A stretch of DNA of 64,000 bases from Muscardinus avellanarius (taxonomy: Eukaryota > Chordata > Mammalia > Rodentia > Gliridae), in assembly GCA_963383645.1 (NCBI GenBank), contig OY726563.1, positions 34,068,331-34,132,330 of the forward strand, read 5' to 3'. Below, piece by piece: positions 20,420 to 30,599 of the stretch. The notes beneath the pieces are model-generated. The model saw only the letters and a program-made list of their open reading frames with translations. It ran no database searches and had not been told where the DNA came from. Both the position numbers and the translations under genes were made by a program. Every line of letters begins with the position of its first letter. The first letter of the stretch is position 1.

Positions 20420-21193
20420 ACGTGACAATTCTTAGGGTTCTTGGCTTATATGGCAAAAAAAAAAAAAAGAATTTCAGCATGCACCAGTCAGAGAAAAGGA
20501 CAGAGGTTATATTTAGGAAACTGGAGGATTCGAGATTCGAGGGGGAAGGCAGGCCATCTTAAGAGAGCTTCTGAGCAAGAGACTCTGCAGCTTTTTCAGT
20601 TCTTTTATAGAACCTCCATGAGGGGTGGATGGGGTCCCATAGTAGAGATTTGGACTTTTAATTTTCAGGTTTCTGGGCAATGAGGAGGAGTGGTGAGTGA
20701 CTGGTGTCCGACCTTTATCCTCCTCATGGACCCTTTTTGTTTACTAAGCATCTCAGGAACCTCAGGTTGGGAGAGGGGCCATTGTGATTAAGGATGTGGC
20801 TCATTGCTTATTGATGCTTCTGCCTAAAACAGCCCACACCCTATAGGATATAGGATGGAGTTAGAGATTATGAACTTTCCAGATTTTTTTTTTTTTTTTT
20901 TTTTTGGTGGTGGTACTGGGGATGTAACCCAGGGGCTTTCTACCTCCGAGCTACACTCCTAGAACCATTTTTATTTTATTTGGAAACAGGGTCTCATTAA
21001 GTTGCTGAGAACCTAAGCAGCTGAGGCTGGCTTCAAACCTTTGCAATCGTCCTGTCTAAGCCTCCCAAATCTTGGGATTACAAGCCTGCGCCACCACATC
21101 TAGTGTAACTTTCCAGATTTAAAACTATACTTTTCTTTCCTTCCCAATTTGTCTTCTTTTTACTTAATATTTTATTTTTTCTATCCTACCTCA
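20420..21193 (-). mobile_element. LTR, family C, copy 2, inserted in env
   Basis: Plus-strand left end TGACAATTCTTAGGG, right end ATCCTACCTCA, i.e. TGAGGTAGG...TTGTCA on the minus strand. It holds an AATATAAC/TATAAAAGAACTG TATA-type box (complement at 20600-20612). It matches copies at 10.7 and 37.1 kb and separates the env ectodomain from the membrane-anchor part. Confidence 0.7.
20906..21106 (-). mobile_element. B1-dID SINE, middle form
   Basis: AACTTTCCAGATTT stands exactly at 20873-20886 and 21107-21120, a 14-bp target duplication within the family C LTR. The T tail spans 20883-20905. Confidence 0.95.
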
Positions 21194-21505
21194 GTCTTGG
21201 ATCCTCCGCTTTGTAGTGCTTCTTTGCCTGGCATTGCTTGTTTTGCTATTTGGTCCATGTCTACTTAACATGATTGTCAGCTTGTGTCTTCTAGATTGGA
21301 GGCAATTAAACTACAGGTGAAGCTACAGATGATAGCCCCAGACAACTCTATCATCCCCCCTTGTTATCCTGAGCCCTGAGAACCTATCTACTAGACCCTA
21401 GCTGCCTTTCCCCTGCTATTGACCCTTCTCAACAGAAAGCCTCTTGAGCGATTATTGCCTCTATTTCATAGTGGCAGTTAGGGATTCCAGTAGATTAGGG
21501 GGAAA
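21194..21505 (+). pseudogene. ERV1-like env remnant: TM anchor and tail
   Basis: Translation from 21210 gives a hydrophobic run LRFVVLLCLALLVLLFGPCL and then a short tail, typical of gammaretroviral and HERV transmembrane subunits (LLFGPCxxN class). A purine tract GATTAGGGGGAAA at 21493-21505 directly precedes the TG of the LTR and looks like the polypurine tract. Confidence 0.85.
21493..21505 (+). promoter_or_regulatory. Polypurine tract of the provirus
   Basis: TTAGGGGGAAA ends immediately before TGATAAAGG, the first bases of the 3' LTR, as expected for the plus-strand primer. Confidence 0.65.
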
Positions 21506-22252
21506 TGATAAAGGACAAATGGTCACAAACTGGATTAAGGGCTGGGGCCAGCAGCTTTCCCTGACTTCTGGGTCAAGACCAATCAGAGATTCCAAAGAGA
21601 ATGGAAAATGGACCAATCAGGGCCCAGATCTAAGGACCAATCAGGGCCCAGATCTAAGGACCAATCAAAGCAGTAGCCAGGATATATAAACTAACTTGCT
21701 GGAAGTGAAGTGGCAGAGTAGTAGCCAACACAAGCTGAGTAATAGGAGGAAGAGAAAAGTGGTGGAGGTGGAGGTGGAGGTGGCAGTGGCGGTGGGCGGT
21801 GGTGGTGGAGGTGGCGGTGGGCGGTGGCGGTGGAGGCGGCAGTGGGTGGTGGTGGTGGAGGTGGAGGTGGCGGTGGTCAGTGGTGGTGGGCGATGGCAGT
21901 GGCGGTGGGCGGTGGCGGTGGAGGTGGCGGTGGGCGGTGGAGGTGGAGGTGGCGGTGGACAGTGGCGGTGGACAGTGGCAGTGGAGGTGGTGATGGGCAT
22001 TGGTGGTGGGCAGTAGCTGTGGCAGTGGGTGGCGGCAGCAGGCCAGCTTGCAGAGCTGTAGTGCCAACAACCCAGAGTAGCAGCAACAGTTATTTGACCG
22101 GCACTTCCTCAGCAGCAGCACCAGACAGTGATGACCCTGTCAAGACCCCTCCCTGTGTGGGAATCTTGCTGCCTTTCCCTGTCTCCTATGAAATGCCGTA
22201 CCCTGATTCCTGTGTCTCCTCAGCTAAATTCTTTTGGTTCTTGGAGATCACT
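21506..22252 (+). mobile_element. 3' LTR of ERV1-like provirus (family D)
   Basis: Starts TGATAAAGGACAAATGG. Four GACCAATCAG-type boxes at 21579-21669, TATA box GGATATATAAAC at about 21679, R/U5 matching the 5' LTR (GACCCCTCCCTGTGTGGGAATC, CTGATTCCTGTGTCTCCTCAGCTAAAT). It contains a GGTGG minisatellite that the 5' copy lacks. The two LTRs are clearly diverged, so the insertion is old. The right end is approximate. Confidence 0.78.
21756..22032 (+). repeat. GGTGG(A/C)GGTGGC minisatellite in the LTR
   Basis: About 275 bp of 6-30 bp variants of GGTGGAGGTGGCAGTGGC. G-clusters every few bases. Gly/Val/Trp-rich and His/Pro-rich frames here are artefacts. Confidence 0.97.
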
Positions 22253-22301
22253 GAGGTAGGTCAGTTGGGCTTGCCCCAACCCAAAACATAGTGGTTTTAG
22301 T

Positions 22302-22515
22302 TTTAGTGAGACCCTGTTTTTCAAAGTTAAAAATTAGAAGGACTGGGGTAGCTGGGCATGGGGGTACATATTTGGAATCCCAATTCTTGGGGGTACATAC
22401 TTGGAATCCCAGTTCTTGGGAGGCTAAGACAAGCGTGGAGGTTTGAAGACAGTCTCAGCAATGTAGGGAAACTCTGAGCAACCTAGGGATACCCTGTTTC
22501 AAAATAAAAAGAAGT
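22302..22515 (+). mobile_element. B1-dID SINE, diverged, with internal duplication
   Basis: Left half starts at 22349 (AGCTGGGCATGGGGG). A 29-30 bp block GGGGTACATAxTTGGAATCCCAxTTCTTG occurs twice in tandem at 22364-22424. The fragment at 22302-22345 is leftover SINE linker. Confidence 0.8.
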
Positions 22516-22709
22516 CGGGCATGATGGCATGCACTTATAATCCCAGCATTTGGGAAGTTGAAACAGGAGGATCATGGTTCGTGGACAGCCTCAGCTACTT
22601 AGTGAGGCCCTTTGCAACTCAGTGAGACCCTGTTTCAAAACAGGAATAAAAAATAAGCCTAGGGGTGTAGCCAGAAGGCAGAATCCCCCTGGGTTATATC
22701 CACAGTACT
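22514..22709 (+). mobile_element. B1-dID SINE, long form
   Basis: Begins GTCGGGCATGATGGC and ends CACAGTACTGTAAATAAA, followed by a TAAA tract. Confidence 0.9.
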
Positions 22710-22710
22710 G

Positions 22711-22757
<47 letters not shown>

Positions 22758-22813
22758 GGCTGGGGTATAGCTTGGAGGTAGAATGCCCCTGGGTTAATTC
22801 TTCAGTGCTATTT
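22710..22813 (+). mobile_element. (TAAA)n tail plus a lone dID half
   Basis: Twelve TAAA units then GGCTGGGGTATAGCTTGGAGGTAGAATGCCCC, probably the right half of the SINE whose linker was entered at 22514. Confidence 0.85.
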
Positions 22814-22868
22814 AGAATAAGATTAGTTATTAGATAATTTGATCTAAATCCATAATTTGATGGTCTGA

Positions 22869-23068
22869 GCTGTGCATGGTGGCCCACGTTTGTAATTCCA
22901 TTATTTGGCAGGCTGAGGCAGGAGAATCACGGTTTGCAGCCAGGCTCAGCTACTTAGTAAGGCCCTCTGCAACTCAGTGAGACCCTGTTTCAAAGAATAA
23001 GGAATAAAAAAATAGGGCTAGGGGTGTGGGTTGGAGGTAAAAGACCCCTGGGTTGCATCCCCAGTACC
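22869..23068 (+). mobile_element. B1-dID SINE, long form
   Basis: GCTGTGCATGGTGGCCCACG to CCCCAGTACCGC, with A-rich tail. Flanked by TTTGATGGTCTGA-like sequence. Confidence 0.92.
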
Positions 23069-23114
23069 GCAAAAAAAACAACTCTGTAATCTGTGTGTAT
23101 GTATATATATGTAT

Positions 23115-23299
23115 GTGTTACTGGGGACTGAACCCAGGGACATTCTACCTCTGAGCTATACCCCAGCCTTTTCTATTTCTTGAAGCAGTCTCCATAAATT
23201 ACTGAGAGTCTTCCTAAATTGCGGAGGCTGGCCTCAAACCTGTGATCCTCCTGTTTCACCCTCCCAAGTACTGGAATGTGTGAGCCACCATACCTGGCT
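23115..23299 (-). mobile_element. B1-dID SINE, long form
   Basis: Right half starts GTTACTGGGGACTGAACCC. The GGGATTACA of the B1 half is lost (ACTGGAATGTGTGAGCC). Confidence 0.88.
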
Positions 23300-23599
23300 T
23301 AAAGCTATAATCTCACTACTTGGTTACTCTTCGTCCTTTGTCTCAGCCTTCTTCCTTCCGTTCTCTTTTCCTGTCTTCTTGGGGGAGGAGGTGATGGCTG
23401 CTGTGGGCTGCAGAGCCTTCCGTGGCCCTGTCACACTGCCCTGTGCTGCATCTTTGTCCTGGACTTGCTGTCCCCATTAACTCAGCTAGGGCCAGCCACC
23501 GCCTACCCCTCAGGGAGCCCTGCGGGCTGTGCAGCTTCATGCCTTATCGTATCTGTGAGCAAGCCATTTTATCTCTCTTATTATCTTACTAGCTATATC
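23300..23599. other. Unassigned, GC-rich
   Basis: A GC-richer patch (23380-23540) between SINEs and old L1. Its two short frames on opposite strands do not look like a known protein. Confidence 0.45.
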
Positions 23600-23781
23600 T
23601 TTTCTTTTTGGTGGTTTTTATGAGTTTATAACACACACCTTCATTGTAAAAAACTCATAAAATATACTTTTATTTTCCTCTCCCATACTTTGTACTACCG
23701 TTAGCTTATGATCTGCTTCTACGTGGATTATAGACCTCAGGATACCTATCTATTATTTTTGCTTTAAATAGTCGATATCTA

Positions 23782-23964
23782 AGCCAGGTGTGGTGGTGCA
23801 CACTTGTAGTCCCACTATTTGGGAAGCTGAGACAGGAGGATCACAGGTTTGAGGACAGCCTCAGCAAGTAGTGAGACTAGCAACTGGTGAGGCCCTGTTA
23901 TAAAATAGGGCCGGAGTGGACCACAGAGATAGAATGCCCCTGGGTTCAACCCCTACTCACACAC
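23782..23964 (+). mobile_element. B1-dID SINE, long form
   Basis: GCCAGGTGTGGTGGTGCACAC to CAACCCCTACTCACAC. The linker between halves is cut to TAAAATAGGGC. Confidence 0.9.
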
Positions 23965-23999
23965 AATTACTTTTTGGTAAATTAAAAAATGAGAGAAAA

Positions 24000-24200
24000 G
24001 CCAGGCGTGGTGGTGCACGCTTGTAATCCCAGCATTTGAGAGGCTGAGACAGGAGGATCGCGGTTCACGGACAGCCTCAGCTACTTAGTGAGACCGTCTG
24101 CAACTTAGTGAGACCCTGTTTCAAAATAAAAATAAAAAATAGGGCTGAGGGTATAATACTCAGAGGTAGAATGCTCCCAAGTTTAATCCCCAGTACAGCA
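24000..24200 (+). mobile_element. B1-dID SINE, long form
   Basis: GCCAGGCGTGGTGGTGCACGC to CCCCAGTACAGC, A-rich tail to 24210 followed by a G run. Confidence 0.94.
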
Positions 24201-24379
24201 AAAAAAAAAAGGGGGGGGAAAGTTTTTATATTTACTACATATTTACCGTTGCTTGTGGTATTTGTTTTTAAGATCTCACCTGGTATTATTTTCCTTTAGC
24301 ATGAAGAAATTCCTGTAAATTTTCTGTAGTTCCTATTTGTTTGCAACAAATTCTCTTAGTTTTTTGTCTGGAAAAGTCT

Positions 24380-24600
24380 TTTTTTTTTTTTTTTTTTTTT
24401 TGCTTTACTGGGGATGGAACCCAGGGACATTTCATCTCCAAGCTACACCCCCAGCCTTAGTTTTTATTCTTTATTTTGAAACAGGGTCTCACTAATTGCA
24501 GAGGACCTCACTAAGTAGCTGAGGCTGGCCATGAGCCCGCAATCCTCCTGTCTCAGCCTTCCAAGTACTGAATTACAAGCGTGTGCCACCACACCCAGCA
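24380..24600 (-). mobile_element. B1-dID SINE, long form
   Basis: T tail 24380-24400, then TGCTTTACTGGGGATGG. The left half ends CACCACACCCAGC. Confidence 0.93.
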
Positions 24601-24749
24601 TTGCCTGCCACATTTTGAATATTTTTAATTGCTGTCCTCAAGTTCATCAATCTTTTGTCTGGCAGCATCTAATCTGCTGTTAATCTCATCGTTTTAGACA
24701 TTGAATAGTTTTATTCATAGACCACTGAGGCTCTGATAATGTTTTCTTA

Positions 24750-24950
24750 TGTTACTGGGGGTGGAACCCAGGGGCTTTTCTACCTCCAGGCTATATTCCC
24801 AGACCTATTCTATACTTTATTTGGAAACAGGGTCTCACTAAGTTGCTGAGAGCCTCACTAAGTAGCTGAGGCTGGCTTCGAACCTGTGCGCTCCTCCTGT
24901 CTCAGCCTCCCAAGCGCGGAGACTACAAGCGCGCGCCACCACACCCGGCT
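24750..24950 (-). mobile_element. B1-dID SINE, middle form
   Basis: TGTTACTGGGGGTGGAACCC to GCGCGCCACCACACCCGGC, little diverged. Confidence 0.94.
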
Positions 24951-25017
24951 CTGCTTTTTTTTTATGTTTCAGTTTAGATAGTATCTATTGCCATTTATTA
25001 CAGTTTATTGATGTTTT

Positions 25018-25407
25018 TGTTATGGTTTGGATTGTAAATGTCCACCCAAAGCTGGTATATTGAAGTCTTAGTCCCCAGCTCATGGTGCTCTTGGGAGGTG
25101 GTAGAAACTTTAGAAGATGGGGTCTCCTGGAAGGAAGGAAGGAAGGAAGGAAGGAAGGAAGGAAGGAAGTCAGTCATTTAGGGCATGCCCTTGATGGGTA
25201 TTTGGGGATCTTGACTCCTTTCTCTGGCTATCATGGAATGAGTATCTCCTTGGCCACCCCCTCCCTTCCAGGATATTCTGCCTCACCCCAAAACAATGGA
25301 GCCAACCAACCATGACCTCTGAAACTGTAAGCCAAAATAAGCCTTTCTTTCTTTTAAGTTGATTTTTCTCTAGTATCTTGTCACAGCAATGGAAAGCTGA
25401 CTAACAC
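25018..25407 (+). mobile_element. MaLR LTR (MST/MLT group)
   Basis: Starts TGTTATGGTTTGGATTGTAAATGTCC and ends GTCACAGCAATGGAAAGCTGACTAACAC. An AATAAGCC signal sits at 25337. GTTTT flanks it at 25013 and 25408, a 5-bp duplication as expected for MaLR. A GGAA expansion at 25131-25169 enlarges it. Confidence 0.88.
25131..25169 (+). repeat. (GGAA)n inside the MaLR LTR
   Basis: About nine GGAA/AAGG units growing from a GGAAGGAAG present in the LTR. Confidence 0.96.
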
Positions 25408-25568
25408 GTTTTTCTTCTATAGAATCTAATCTATTGTTAAGTCTATCTAGTGAGTATTTTATTTCAGATATTGTAGTTTTCATCTCTAGAAGTCCCATTT
25501 GGTTCTTTTATTTAAATTATAGCAAAATATGCATAAGGTAAAATGTATTGTTTGTTTGTTTGTTTTTT

Positions 25569-25745
25569 GTGGTACTGGGGTTCCTGGTAACCATTCTACT
25601 TCCGGGCTATACTCCCAGACCTATTTTATATATATTTTTGGAAACAGGGTCTCTTAAGTCAGCGTGGCTGGCTTCGAACCTGCACGATCCTCCTGTCTCC
25701 GCCTCCCAAGCGTGGGGAATACAAGCGTGTCCCACCAAGCCCGGC
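25569..25745 (-). mobile_element. B1-dID SINE, short form
   Basis: Flanked by ATAAGGTAAAATGT (25533) and ATAAGGTAAAATTT (25747). Preceded by (TTTG)n as inverted tail. Confidence 0.94.
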
Positions 25746-25789
25746 GATAAGGTAAAATTTAAACTCTCTACTTTTTTTTTTTTTTTTTT

Positions 25790-25870
25790 TGCGGTACTGG
25801 AGATGGAGCCCAGGGTTGTTCTACCTCTGAGTGATACCCCTAGCCCTATTTTCTATTCTTTATTTTATAT

Positions 25871-25909
<39 letters not shown>

Positions 25910-26185
25910 TTTTGGTGGTACTGGCATTCCTGGAAGCTCTTCTACCTCCGGGCTACACTCCCAGACCTATTTTGTATATTTTTTATTTGGAAACAGGGTG
26001 TCTTAAGCCAGCGCGGCTGGCTTCGAAACTGCACGATCCTCCTGTCTCTGCCTCCTAAGCACAGGGATTACAAGTGTGCACCACCACGCCTGGCCTATTC
26101 TTTATTTTAAAACAGGGTCTCACTGAGTCTCAGGGTCTCAGCCTCTCAAATGCTGGGATTACAAGTGTGCGCCTCCATGCCCAGC
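25790..26185 (-). mobile_element. B1-dID SINE, long form, split (outer)
   Basis: Right half at 25790-25867 and left half at 26095-26185. CTATTCTTTATTTTA is repeated exactly at 25853-25867 and 26095-26109. Confidence 0.94.
25868..26094 (-). mobile_element. B1-dID SINE, short form (inner)
   Basis: A (TTTA)n inverted tail at 25868-25912 leads into GGTGGTACTGGCATTCCTGG. The left half ends CCACCACGCCTGGC. Confidence 0.95.
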
Positions 26186-26470
26186 ATAAACTTTCTACTA
26201 TTTTTAAGCGTACACTCAGTGGTGTTATGTGTATTCACATTGTTACGCAGTAATCACCATCATCAATCTCCAGAACTTTTTCATCTTTCCAAATTGAAAC
26301 TTCACTCAATAAACAATAACTCTCCATTTCTGCCTGTTCCCAGCCCCTGAAAACCACCGATTCTACTTTCTGTTTCTATGAATTTGCCTGTTCCAAATAC
26401 CTCATATAAGTAAAATAATACAATGCTAGTCATTTGGTCCTTTTTAAATGTCTTCTATTTTTCTCCTTTT

Positions 26471-26548
26471 TTGGGGGAACCGGGGATCGAACCCAGAGCA
26501 CCACACCTGCAGGGCAGGTGCTTTGCCACTGAGCTATATCCCAGCCCC
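26471..26548 (-). mobile_element. ID SINE with 16-bp target duplication
   Basis: The complement is GGGGCTGGGATATAGCTCAGTGGCAAAGCACCTG, with GGTGTGGTGCTC and GGGTTCGATCCCC following. CTATTTTTCTCCTTTT is exact at 26455-26470 and 26548-26563. Confidence 0.93.
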
Positions 26549-26588
26549 TATTTTTCTCCTTTTTATATTCATACTTTCCTCTAAGAAT

Positions 26589-26621
26589 TTTTGTTTGTTT
26601 GTTTGTTTGTTTGTTTGTTTT
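26589..26621. repeat. (TTTG)n tract
   Basis: Inverted tail of the SINE to its right. Confidence 0.95.
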
Positions 26622-26835
26622 GTAGTACTGGGGATGGAACCTAGGGGCATTCTACCTCTGAGCTACACCCCCAGCCCTATTTTTTTTATTCTTTATTTTG
26701 AAACAGGGTCTCACTGAGTTGCAAAGGGCCTCACTAAGTAGTAGCTGAGGCTGTCTGTGAATGCCCATGAACCACGATCCTCTTTTCTAAGCCTCCTAAA
26801 TACTGGGATTACAAGCATGCACCACCACGCCCGGA
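26622..26835 (-). mobile_element. B1-dID SINE, long form
   Basis: TAGTACTGGGGATGGAACC to CACCACGCCCGG. It has an extra TAG and an 11-bp TGAATGCCCA insertion in the left half near 26757. Confidence 0.93.
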
Positions 26836-26915
26836 TGCTTGAAGACTTTTAACACATTAATAGTAGCAGTCTTTGTCTGCTAACTCCCTTATCTCAGACA
26901 CCTCTGGGTCAATTT

Positions 26916-26916
<1 letters not shown>

Positions 26917-26961
<45 letters not shown>
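26917..26961. repeat. (TG)n microsatellite
   Basis: Twenty-odd TG units at the tail side of the SINE to the right. Confidence 0.98.
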
Positions 26962-26963
<2 letters not shown>

Positions 26964-27120
26964 TTGGGAATTAAACCCAGGAGCATTTTACCTCTGAGCT
27001 ACAACCCTTTTTATTTTGAAATAGGGTCTCGCTAAGTTACTGAGGCTAGTTTCAAACCTGCCATCCTCCTGTCTTAGCTCTCCAAGTACTGGATTACATG
27101 TGTGTGCCACCACACCCAGC
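26962..27120 (-). mobile_element. B1-dID SINE, long form, old
   Basis: Right half GATTGGGAATTAAACCC. The linker lacks one repeat and the left half ends CACCACACCCAGC. Confidence 0.87.
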
Positions 27121-27150
27121 TTTATTCTTTAAGAAGTATTGAGTCTTTAT

Positions 27151-27659
27151 TAGACAGACACTTAACATATATAGTTCAGGCTGATCCTTTGGAGGCTTGT
27201 ATTTTGGCTTTGTTGTGGCAGGTCTAGAAGGATCATTCATCCAGGACTAGCTTAGACCTATTTTTAGGGTTTGAGCCTCCTGGGCTTTCTGCGTATCCCA
27301 GGTATTTTTGTATTCTGAGTGGTCAGCTCACAAACATTTCCCAGTCCTATGGAAACTCTGAGAATTGCTCAGCTAAGGCTCTCTGGTAGCAATTCTTTCT
27401 GTGGTAATCATTTTTACTCTGTCTTATGGAGTCTTACCCTGTGCATGTATATACTGCTTGATAGTCCTATGAGACTCTGTGCAGATTTCCTGAGCTCTTT
27501 CATTTTATACTTCACTTTTCTTTGGCAGTCTTCCCCCCAAATTCCAGATAGCTTATCTTTCCTACATTCCAACCTACATCTTCTCAACTCAGCAAGACTC
27601 TGATCTGCTTGCATTTCCCATTTCCCACTACTCTCTGGAAAATGCCTCCAATCATGTGT
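27151..27659. other. Unassigned sequence
   Basis: About 500 bp, probably more old retroelement interior. No diagnostic motif was found. Confidence 0.4.
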
Positions 27660-28028
27660 CAGTTTCCTTTCTGTCATTGTGACAAAATACCAGAGACAAT
27701 CGACTTAAAAAGAGGAAAAGTTCATCTTGACTCACAGTTTCAGAGGTTTTAGTCCACAGTCACCTGGTCCTCATGCTTTTAAGCTTGTGGCAGCATGCCA
27801 TGACAGAGGAGGCCCATGGTATGAATAATCCTTATATTGGAAGCAAAGAGAGGGAGACAGGGGCTGGGCCGCAGCATCCCCTTCAAGCATGCAACCCCAT
27901 GACCTAGCTTTCTCTCACTAGGTCCCACCTCCAAAAGGTTCTACCACCTCCCCATAGCACCACAGGCGGGGGAACCAAGACTTTAACACATGAGCCTTTG
28001 GGGGGCATAGAAGATCCAAACCGTAGAA
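27660..28028 (-). mobile_element. MaLR LTR (MST/MLT group)
   Basis: Plus strand begins CTGTCATTGTGACAAAATACC and ends CATAGAAGATCCAAACCGTA. On the minus strand this is the same LTR type as at 25.0 kb. ACTTAAAAAGAGGAAAAGTTCATC and CACCACAGGCGGGGGAACCAAGACTTTAACACATGAGCC blocks are in order. Confidence 0.85.
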
Positions 28029-28282
28029 AATCAGGAGGTATTTTTGCTTTGATTCCTTTCTTTCAGAGATCCAGTTCCATGCTGTCTGAAGTGGGCTGTC
28101 TGGAAAGAGTTGTTTCATAGGTTTTGTCCAGTACCCAGTTGTTTACATCAGAAAGGTAAGTCTGGTAACACTTGTTCCATCATAGCTGGCAGAGGAATTT
28201 ACCCCATCTTTTTGGTATAATGCTGGCAATTCAGTTCCTCTTATACCCTCCTCTTCATGTTTCACAACCAATTATGAGTTCT

Positions 28283-28430
28283 GAGACAGGCACAGTGGTG
28301 CATGCCTATAATCCTAGTACTTGAGAGGCTGAGACAGGAGGATCACAGTTTCAAGGTCAGCCTCAGCAACTTAAAAAACAAGATAAACCTAGAAGTTTAA
28401 TCCCCTGGGTTTAATCCCTAGTACTACAAA
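28283..28430 (+). mobile_element. B1-dID SINE, internally deleted
   Basis: GACAGGCACAGTGGTGCATGCC, then the linker and half of the right monomer are missing (AACTTAAAAAACAAGATAAACC). Ends CTAGTACTAC. Confidence 0.85.
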
Positions 28431-28456
28431 AAAGATTTTTTTTAAGTTACCAATTA

Positions 28457-28886
28457 CCCGGGCTGGTGGCGCACGCTTGTAATCCCAGCACTTGGGAGGT
28501 TGAGACAGGAGAATCACTCAGGTTCAAAGCCAGCCTCAGCTACTTAGTGAGGCTCTCAGCAACTTAGTGAGACCCTGGTTTTTTTTTTTGTTTGTTTTTT
28601 TGTTTTTTTTTTTTGGTGGTACTGGGGTTCCTGGAAACCCTTCTACTTCCGGGCTATACTCCCAGACCTATTTTATACTTTTTTATTTGGAAAAGGGTCT
28701 CTTAAGCCAGCACGGCTGGCTTCGAACCTGCGCGATCCTCCTGTGTCCACCTCCCAAGTGTGGGGATTACAAGCGTGCGCCACCACGCCCGGCATGAGAG
28801 CCCCTTTTTCTAATAAAATATAAACATAGGTCTGGGAGTATACCCCAGAGGTAGAAAGCCCCTGGGTTCTATCCCCAGTACCACAC
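28457..28886 (+). mobile_element. B1-dID SINE, middle form, split (outer)
   Basis: Left half at 28457-28578 and the rest at about 28796-28886 (AATAAAATATAAACATAGGTCTGGG to CAGTACCAC). The minus-strand element between them begins at the GAGACCCTG of the linker. Confidence 0.9.
28614..28793 (-). mobile_element. B1-dID SINE, short form (inner)
   Basis: T/TTTG tail 28579-28613, then GGTGGTACTGGGGTTCCTGG and GCACGGCTGGC. Opposite in sense to its host SINE. Confidence 0.94.
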
Positions 28887-29130
28887 AAAGAAATAAAATA
28901 AAAATTAAAAATTAAAAAAATAAAATTACTAATTAAAAAAATATATTCCACCATTTTACCACCTATATCCATTTCCTCTCTTCGACCACAGTTCCTTCTT
29001 CAGTTAAAGCAATATGCATTTTTAATTTGGAGTGCTTCACAGTTTTCTTAAAGCCTTCATTTCTCTAACTAATATCCTTCTATTACCATCCTCCACACAA
29101 TACCTAGGAAGGTCTGTACAATTTACAAAT

Positions 29131-29246
29131 ATGTTAGTGAGACCCTTGTTAAGTTAGGAAGACCCTGTTTCAAAACAAAAAATAAAAAGGGTTGGGGACA
29201 TAGCTCAGAGGTAGAATGCCTATCGGTCAACCCCCAATAGCAAAAC
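29131..29246 (+). mobile_element. B1-dID SINE, 5'-truncated
   Basis: Starts in the linker (TTAGTGAGACCC) and has a right half GGTTGGGGACATAGCTCAGAGG with ACCCCCAATAGC. Confidence 0.83.
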
Positions 29247-29400
29247 AAAAAAGTAAATAAATAAAGCAAATATGACCCTATTGTTTTACAGGGTAAGCCT
29301 TCCAGTGGTTTCTCACTGCAAATCAGAAAATCCATTTTTCTGAGACTAGTTTATAAGGTCCTCCTGTTGGTTCCTAGACCAGGTACTGACCCCTCTTCCT

Positions 29401-29634
29401 GCCTCTCTCTTCTTTTTTTTTATTTTTTTGCGGATTTGGTAGGGGTGGATCTCTGAGCCACACCCCCTGCCCTATTTTTTATTCTTAATTTTGAAACCGT
29501 GTCTCACAAAGTTGGAGAAGGCCTCACTAAGTAGTTGAGGCTGTCCTCGAACCACGATCCTCCTGTCTCATTCTCCCAAATGCTGGGATTACAAGCGTGT
29601 GCTACCACGCCTGGCTTGCCTCTCTCTTCTTTTT
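29401..29634 (-). mobile_element. B1-dID SINE, long form, 17-bp duplication
   Basis: Core 29429-29616. GCCTCTCTCTTCTTTTT is exact at 29401-29417 and 29618-29634. Part of the right half (GAACCCAGGGGCATT) is deleted. Confidence 0.94.
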
Positions 29635-29812
29635 GCCCTACAGGGTCACTAAATTACCCACAGTTCATTAAATACTATGTTAGTTAAGGAGTTTAAAAAG
29701 CCGGGGCCAAGACAAAATTTGGTGCAGATAAGATTTCTATCCAGGGAGATGTCTCAGAAGGATGAAAGGTGGAGGGAGCGGGAATAGGGAGAACATTTAT
29801 TTAATTATTTAT

Positions 29813-30003
29813 TTAGTACTGAGGATTGAACCCAGAGGCATTCTACCTTTGAACTACACCCCCACACACCCTTTTCTTTCTTCCTTTTTTTTTTTTGAAA
29901 CAGGGTCTCACTAGGTTGCTGAGAGTCTTGGTATATTGTTGAGGCTGGCCTTGGACTTGATTCCCAAGTATTGAGATTATCAGCATGTGCCACCGTGCCC
30001 AGT
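29813..30003 (-). mobile_element. B1-dID SINE, long form, old
   Basis: TAGTACTGAGGATTGAACCC. Left half shortened and ends CACCGTGCCCAG. Confidence 0.86.
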
Positions 30004-30035
30004 TTAGGTAAAGCTTTTATTTATTTATTTATTTT

Positions 30036-30218
30036 TAGTGGTACTGGGGATGGAACCCTTCTACCTCTGGGCTACACTCCCAGACCTATTTGTTAAATAT
30101 ATTTTATTTGGAAACAGGATCTCTTAAGCCAGCGAGACTGACTTCTTCGAACCTGCGTCATCCTCCTGTCTCCGCCTCCCAAGCAGGGGATTACAAGTGT
30201 GCGCCACCACACCCAGCT
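30036..30218 (-). mobile_element. B1-dID SINE, short form
   Basis: TAGGTAAAGCTTTTA (30005) and TAGATAAAGCTTTTA (30218) bracket it. The target lies at the very end of the preceding SINE. Confidence 0.94.
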
Positions 30219-30599
30219 AGATAAAGCTTTTAAATTGTGACACAGCTCTAATGGCTATGGAAGGAGAGAAGGAAGAATTGGGTAGGAGGAGCCTTAGATT
30301 GGAGCCCAACTCTCTGAGAGAGTCGTGGGCAGACCAGGGGCAATCTCTGGGGTCAAGGTAATCTCTTAGGGAATTAGAGAATTCCACATCAAAAAGAAAT
30401 GGCCCAGCTCCAGTGCCGTTGCCTTGCTTGGTCATTGGCTGAGAGTAGCCTGGGACAAAAACATCCTAAATCTCCATGGCATGGCAGAAATGAGGTATCT
30501 GGAAGTGGCCAGCCAACTTGACTTTTGGGGGTGGCTTTTGTTGAAGGGAGATGTGAGTAGCACAGACACCTCCATGGCTGACACAAGAATAATATGTCC

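Larger units (their letters stand above)
23600..27150 (-). mobile_element. Ancient L1 (L1M-like) 3' region, heavily interrupted
   Basis: Fragments run in correct antisense order: 23600-23780, 23965-23998, 24215-24375 (TTGCAACAAATTCTCTTAG, TCTGGAAAAGTC), 24602-24750 (CTTCAAGTTCATCAATC-like, CTAATCTGCTGTTAATC), 24951-25017, 25413-25545 (TTTTATTTCAGATATTGTAGTTTTCATCTCTAGAAG), 25746-25780, 26186-26454 (CACTCAGTGGTGTTATG, CAGCCCCTGAAAACCACC) and 26836-26915. SINEs, an ID and a MaLR LTR separate them. Confidence 0.75.
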
